Below, piece by piece: positions 5,015 through 6,095 of a stretch of DNA of 6,095 nucleotides (positions within the stretch are counted from its first letter, which is position 1; the number at the start of each line of letters is the position of its first letter). The position numbers were made by a program, and so were the translations under genes. The stretch spans positions 1-6,095 of the forward strand of contig JAQGMQ010000776.1 of NCBI GenBank assembly GCA_028292305.1. The letters run 5' to 3'. Under the pieces are notes generated by a model. It was not told where the DNA came from. It saw nothing but the letters and a program-made list of their open reading frames with translations, and did not search any database. Source of the stretch: Rhodoferax sp. (GTDB lineage Bacteria > Pseudomonadota > Gammaproteobacteria > Burkholderiales > Burkholderiaceae_C).

Positions 5015-5731
5015 CAACGCTGCCACCGGATAGCGCCGCCATCCCGGCTCGGCATGGCGCCGCCCGTTGATGAAAAGATGCCCGAGCACCGCTTGCAGCG
5101 TCGGATGCGCCGCCTTCCATTCGTCAAACGCCTGCCGCAACGCCGGTTCTTCGGCCAGCATCTGAGAGGCGGTGGCCTCGAAGACATAAGCCGAGATGGA
5201 GGCCTGCTTTTTCTCCAGCACGCTGTTGAGGAATCCCCAACGGACAAAGCTGTCGTGTGCGTCGGGCTCCTGGTTCTCGGCCGCGTCGCGGGCCTGGGGT
5301 TGGTCAAGTGGCACCAGCACATCGCCAACGCGCGCCTGGATTGCCTCGGAGTGCGTGCTCAGACGCACCACGTCATGGAACGTGTGGCCTTCGTAGGCGG
5401 TCGCGCGCGTGCCGACCCTCGAGCACCCGGTACACCCGGGCCGCGTCGAACAGGCGGTCGGCGTCCAGGCGCTGCAGCGCCACGCCGTTCCACTCGAGCC
5501 GCTCGATCCCCTCGCGCCAGGACTGGGGCACCAGGTAGGCCTTCGGCGCAGTGACCGCCCGCTCCTCGACGCGGCGCTCGAAGTGGACGATGTCACTTTC
5601 CCACGGCTGGCCGCGGTCGTAGGCCAGCCGCTGATAGCACCCAGCCGGCTCGGCGTACGTACCGCCGCGTAGCCATTGAAGCGAAGGTTTGCAGGCCGCT
5701 CATGGTCGTTGCGCCAGCGCAGCGGCCACAT
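5009..5731 (-). pseudogene. M14-like zinc carboxypeptidase, C-terminal remnant with two frameshifts
   Basis: The downstream half reads YEGHTFHDVVRL, VGDVLVPLDQPQARDAA, EPDAHDSFVRWGFLNSVLEK, ISAYVFEATASQMLAEEPAL and AFDEWKAAHP to TAA 5011-5009. This is the C-terminal domain pattern of large bacterial M14 carboxypeptidase-like proteins (EPxAxDSFVxWGFFNxxFEQKEY). Upstream the match moves to another frame: LAYDRGQPWESDIVHFERRV, APKAYLVPQSWREGIERL, NGVALQRLDADRLF and AARVYRVLEG. Removing one of the three C's at 5416-5418 joins the two frames as VYRVLEVGTRATAYEGH. A second shift near 5658-5660 connects upstream to PLRWRNDHERPANLRFNGY. The catalytic zinc-binding domain (HxxE...H) is absent, so this is a 5'-truncated, frameshifted fragment of a protein usually around 550-600 residues. 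The 290-residue frame open from 5881 mixes true and shifted sequence and should not be taken as a real product. The fine subfamily is uncertain. Confidence 0.72.
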
Positions 5732-5913
5732 TGTGCTCGTGGCTTTACAGGCATGACGCAGCGGCCCTGTGTGGCCGGTCGTCTCGGATGACGTGCAAGA
5801 AAGATGCCTGCAGCGCTGACGGCTCGCGCGAAACTTCAACGAGGGATCGTTGGGTGCACGCAGCTGATCGCACGCAGCCATTTAGCATCCTGTAGAAGAA
5901 TAGCGGTTGAGCG

Positions 5914-6095
5914 TCACCTCTCCCGGCGCCACACAGCAATAAAATCCGGGCTGCCGTTTACGGCCCGGGAGTAGAGCCACTGTGGCATCAACTTCTCGTG
6001 AGGAATCTTCAGAATTGGTTTGCTTGCGTGGACACGCTCGTTGCCGATGAAAATGTACTCGTCGCAGGCTGCGAGCAGTGCTTCTTCGTCCACAC
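5914..6095 (-). CDS. Unrecognised protein, C-terminal 59 residues (5' end beyond window)
   Basis: An open frame enters from the right edge and ends at TGA 5916-5914. It reads VDEEALLAACDEYIFIGNER, then VHASKPILKIPHEKLMPQWL, then YSRAVNGSPDFIAVWRRER. The balanced composition and lack of the Arg/Pro/Ala bias seen in shadow frames support real coding. I do not recognise the family. No signal or membrane segment is visible in this part. The 182 bp between its stop and the recognisable start of the peptidase remnant carry no gene I can support. Its last codons contain a terminator-like structure. Confidence 0.65.
   Translation of the reverse strand, partial: VDEEALLAACDEYIFIGNERVHASKPILKIPHEKLMPQWLYSRAVNGSPDFIAVWRRER
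5938..5968 (-). terminator. Terminator-like hairpin and U-rich tail inside the end of the right-edge gene
   Basis: On the minus strand CCGG...CCGG arms with an inner GCCG-TAAA-CGGC stem (5968-5946) form a GC-rich hairpin, followed at once by ATTTTATT (5945-5938). This has the form of an intrinsic terminator but lies about 22-52 bases before the stop codon, inside the reading frame. Confidence 0.45.

Noticed and set aside
5732..5881. N-terminal part of the 290-codon minus-strand frame ending at 5009
   Set aside because: Its sequence has no recognisable family pattern. The frame is a patchwork produced by shifts in the M14 remnant, so the ATG at 5881 is not supported as a real start.
1..6095. 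CRISPR arrays, tRNA or rRNA genes, toxin-antitoxin pairs, defence systems
   Set aside because: No regularly spaced repeats, cloverleaf sequence, rRNA motif or recognisable toxin, antitoxin or defence protein was found on either strand.

Overview
The window looks like chromosomal DNA from a GC-rich betaproteobacterium, most likely Burkholderiales (Bordetella/Achromobacter/Cupriavidus/Variovorax-like). This is inferred from the high GC content, the GC-ending codons, and a Bug-type periplasmic receptor beside an MmgE/PrpD enzyme and a divergent LysR regulator, an arrangement common in that order. No rRNA, tRNA or CRISPR array is visible, so the assignment rests on gene content alone.

Left part (1-2889), intact metabolic locus. 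On the minus strand, a tripartite tricarboxylate transporter (TTT/Bug) substrate-binding protein (1791-802) is followed, with a 4-base ATGA overlap, by an MmgE/PrpD-family gene that runs off the left edge. A LysR-type regulator (1951-2889, plus strand) is transcribed divergently. The 159-bp gap between them holds an AT-rich T-N11-A dyad that is a good candidate LysR operator. The likely logic is ligand-responsive control of uptake and breakdown of an organic acid, but the substrate cannot be read from the sequence. No TctA/TctB membrane subunits are present, so the receptor is an orphan here.

Middle and right part (about 2890-5910), decayed accessory region. Three genes are recognisable but broken. 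The first is a serine recombinase/resolvase (3083-3621, plus) with about six lesions and three small dyads in front of it that resemble a res region. The second is a Nudix hydrolase (4138-3618, minus) split by one frameshift and with two altered Nudix-box residues. The third is the C-terminal part of an M14-like zinc carboxypeptidase (about 5731-5009, minus) with two frameshifts. Between them sits one apparently intact small gene of unknown function (4603-4268, minus). A perfect 8-bp hairpin lies directly before its ribosome binding site, and upstream is about 400 bp of noncoding DNA containing an alternating purine-pyrimidine tract, palindromes and a cluster of TCTAC/GTAGA motifs.

Right edge (5914-6095, minus): the 3' end of an unrecognised gene, with a terminator-like hairpin inside its last codons.

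I see no convincing new multi-gene system. The points most worth checking are the reconstructable pseudogenes, which broken-ORF callers would misannotate, the conserved-looking small orphan gene with its unusual leader, and the structured DNA at 4616-4901.
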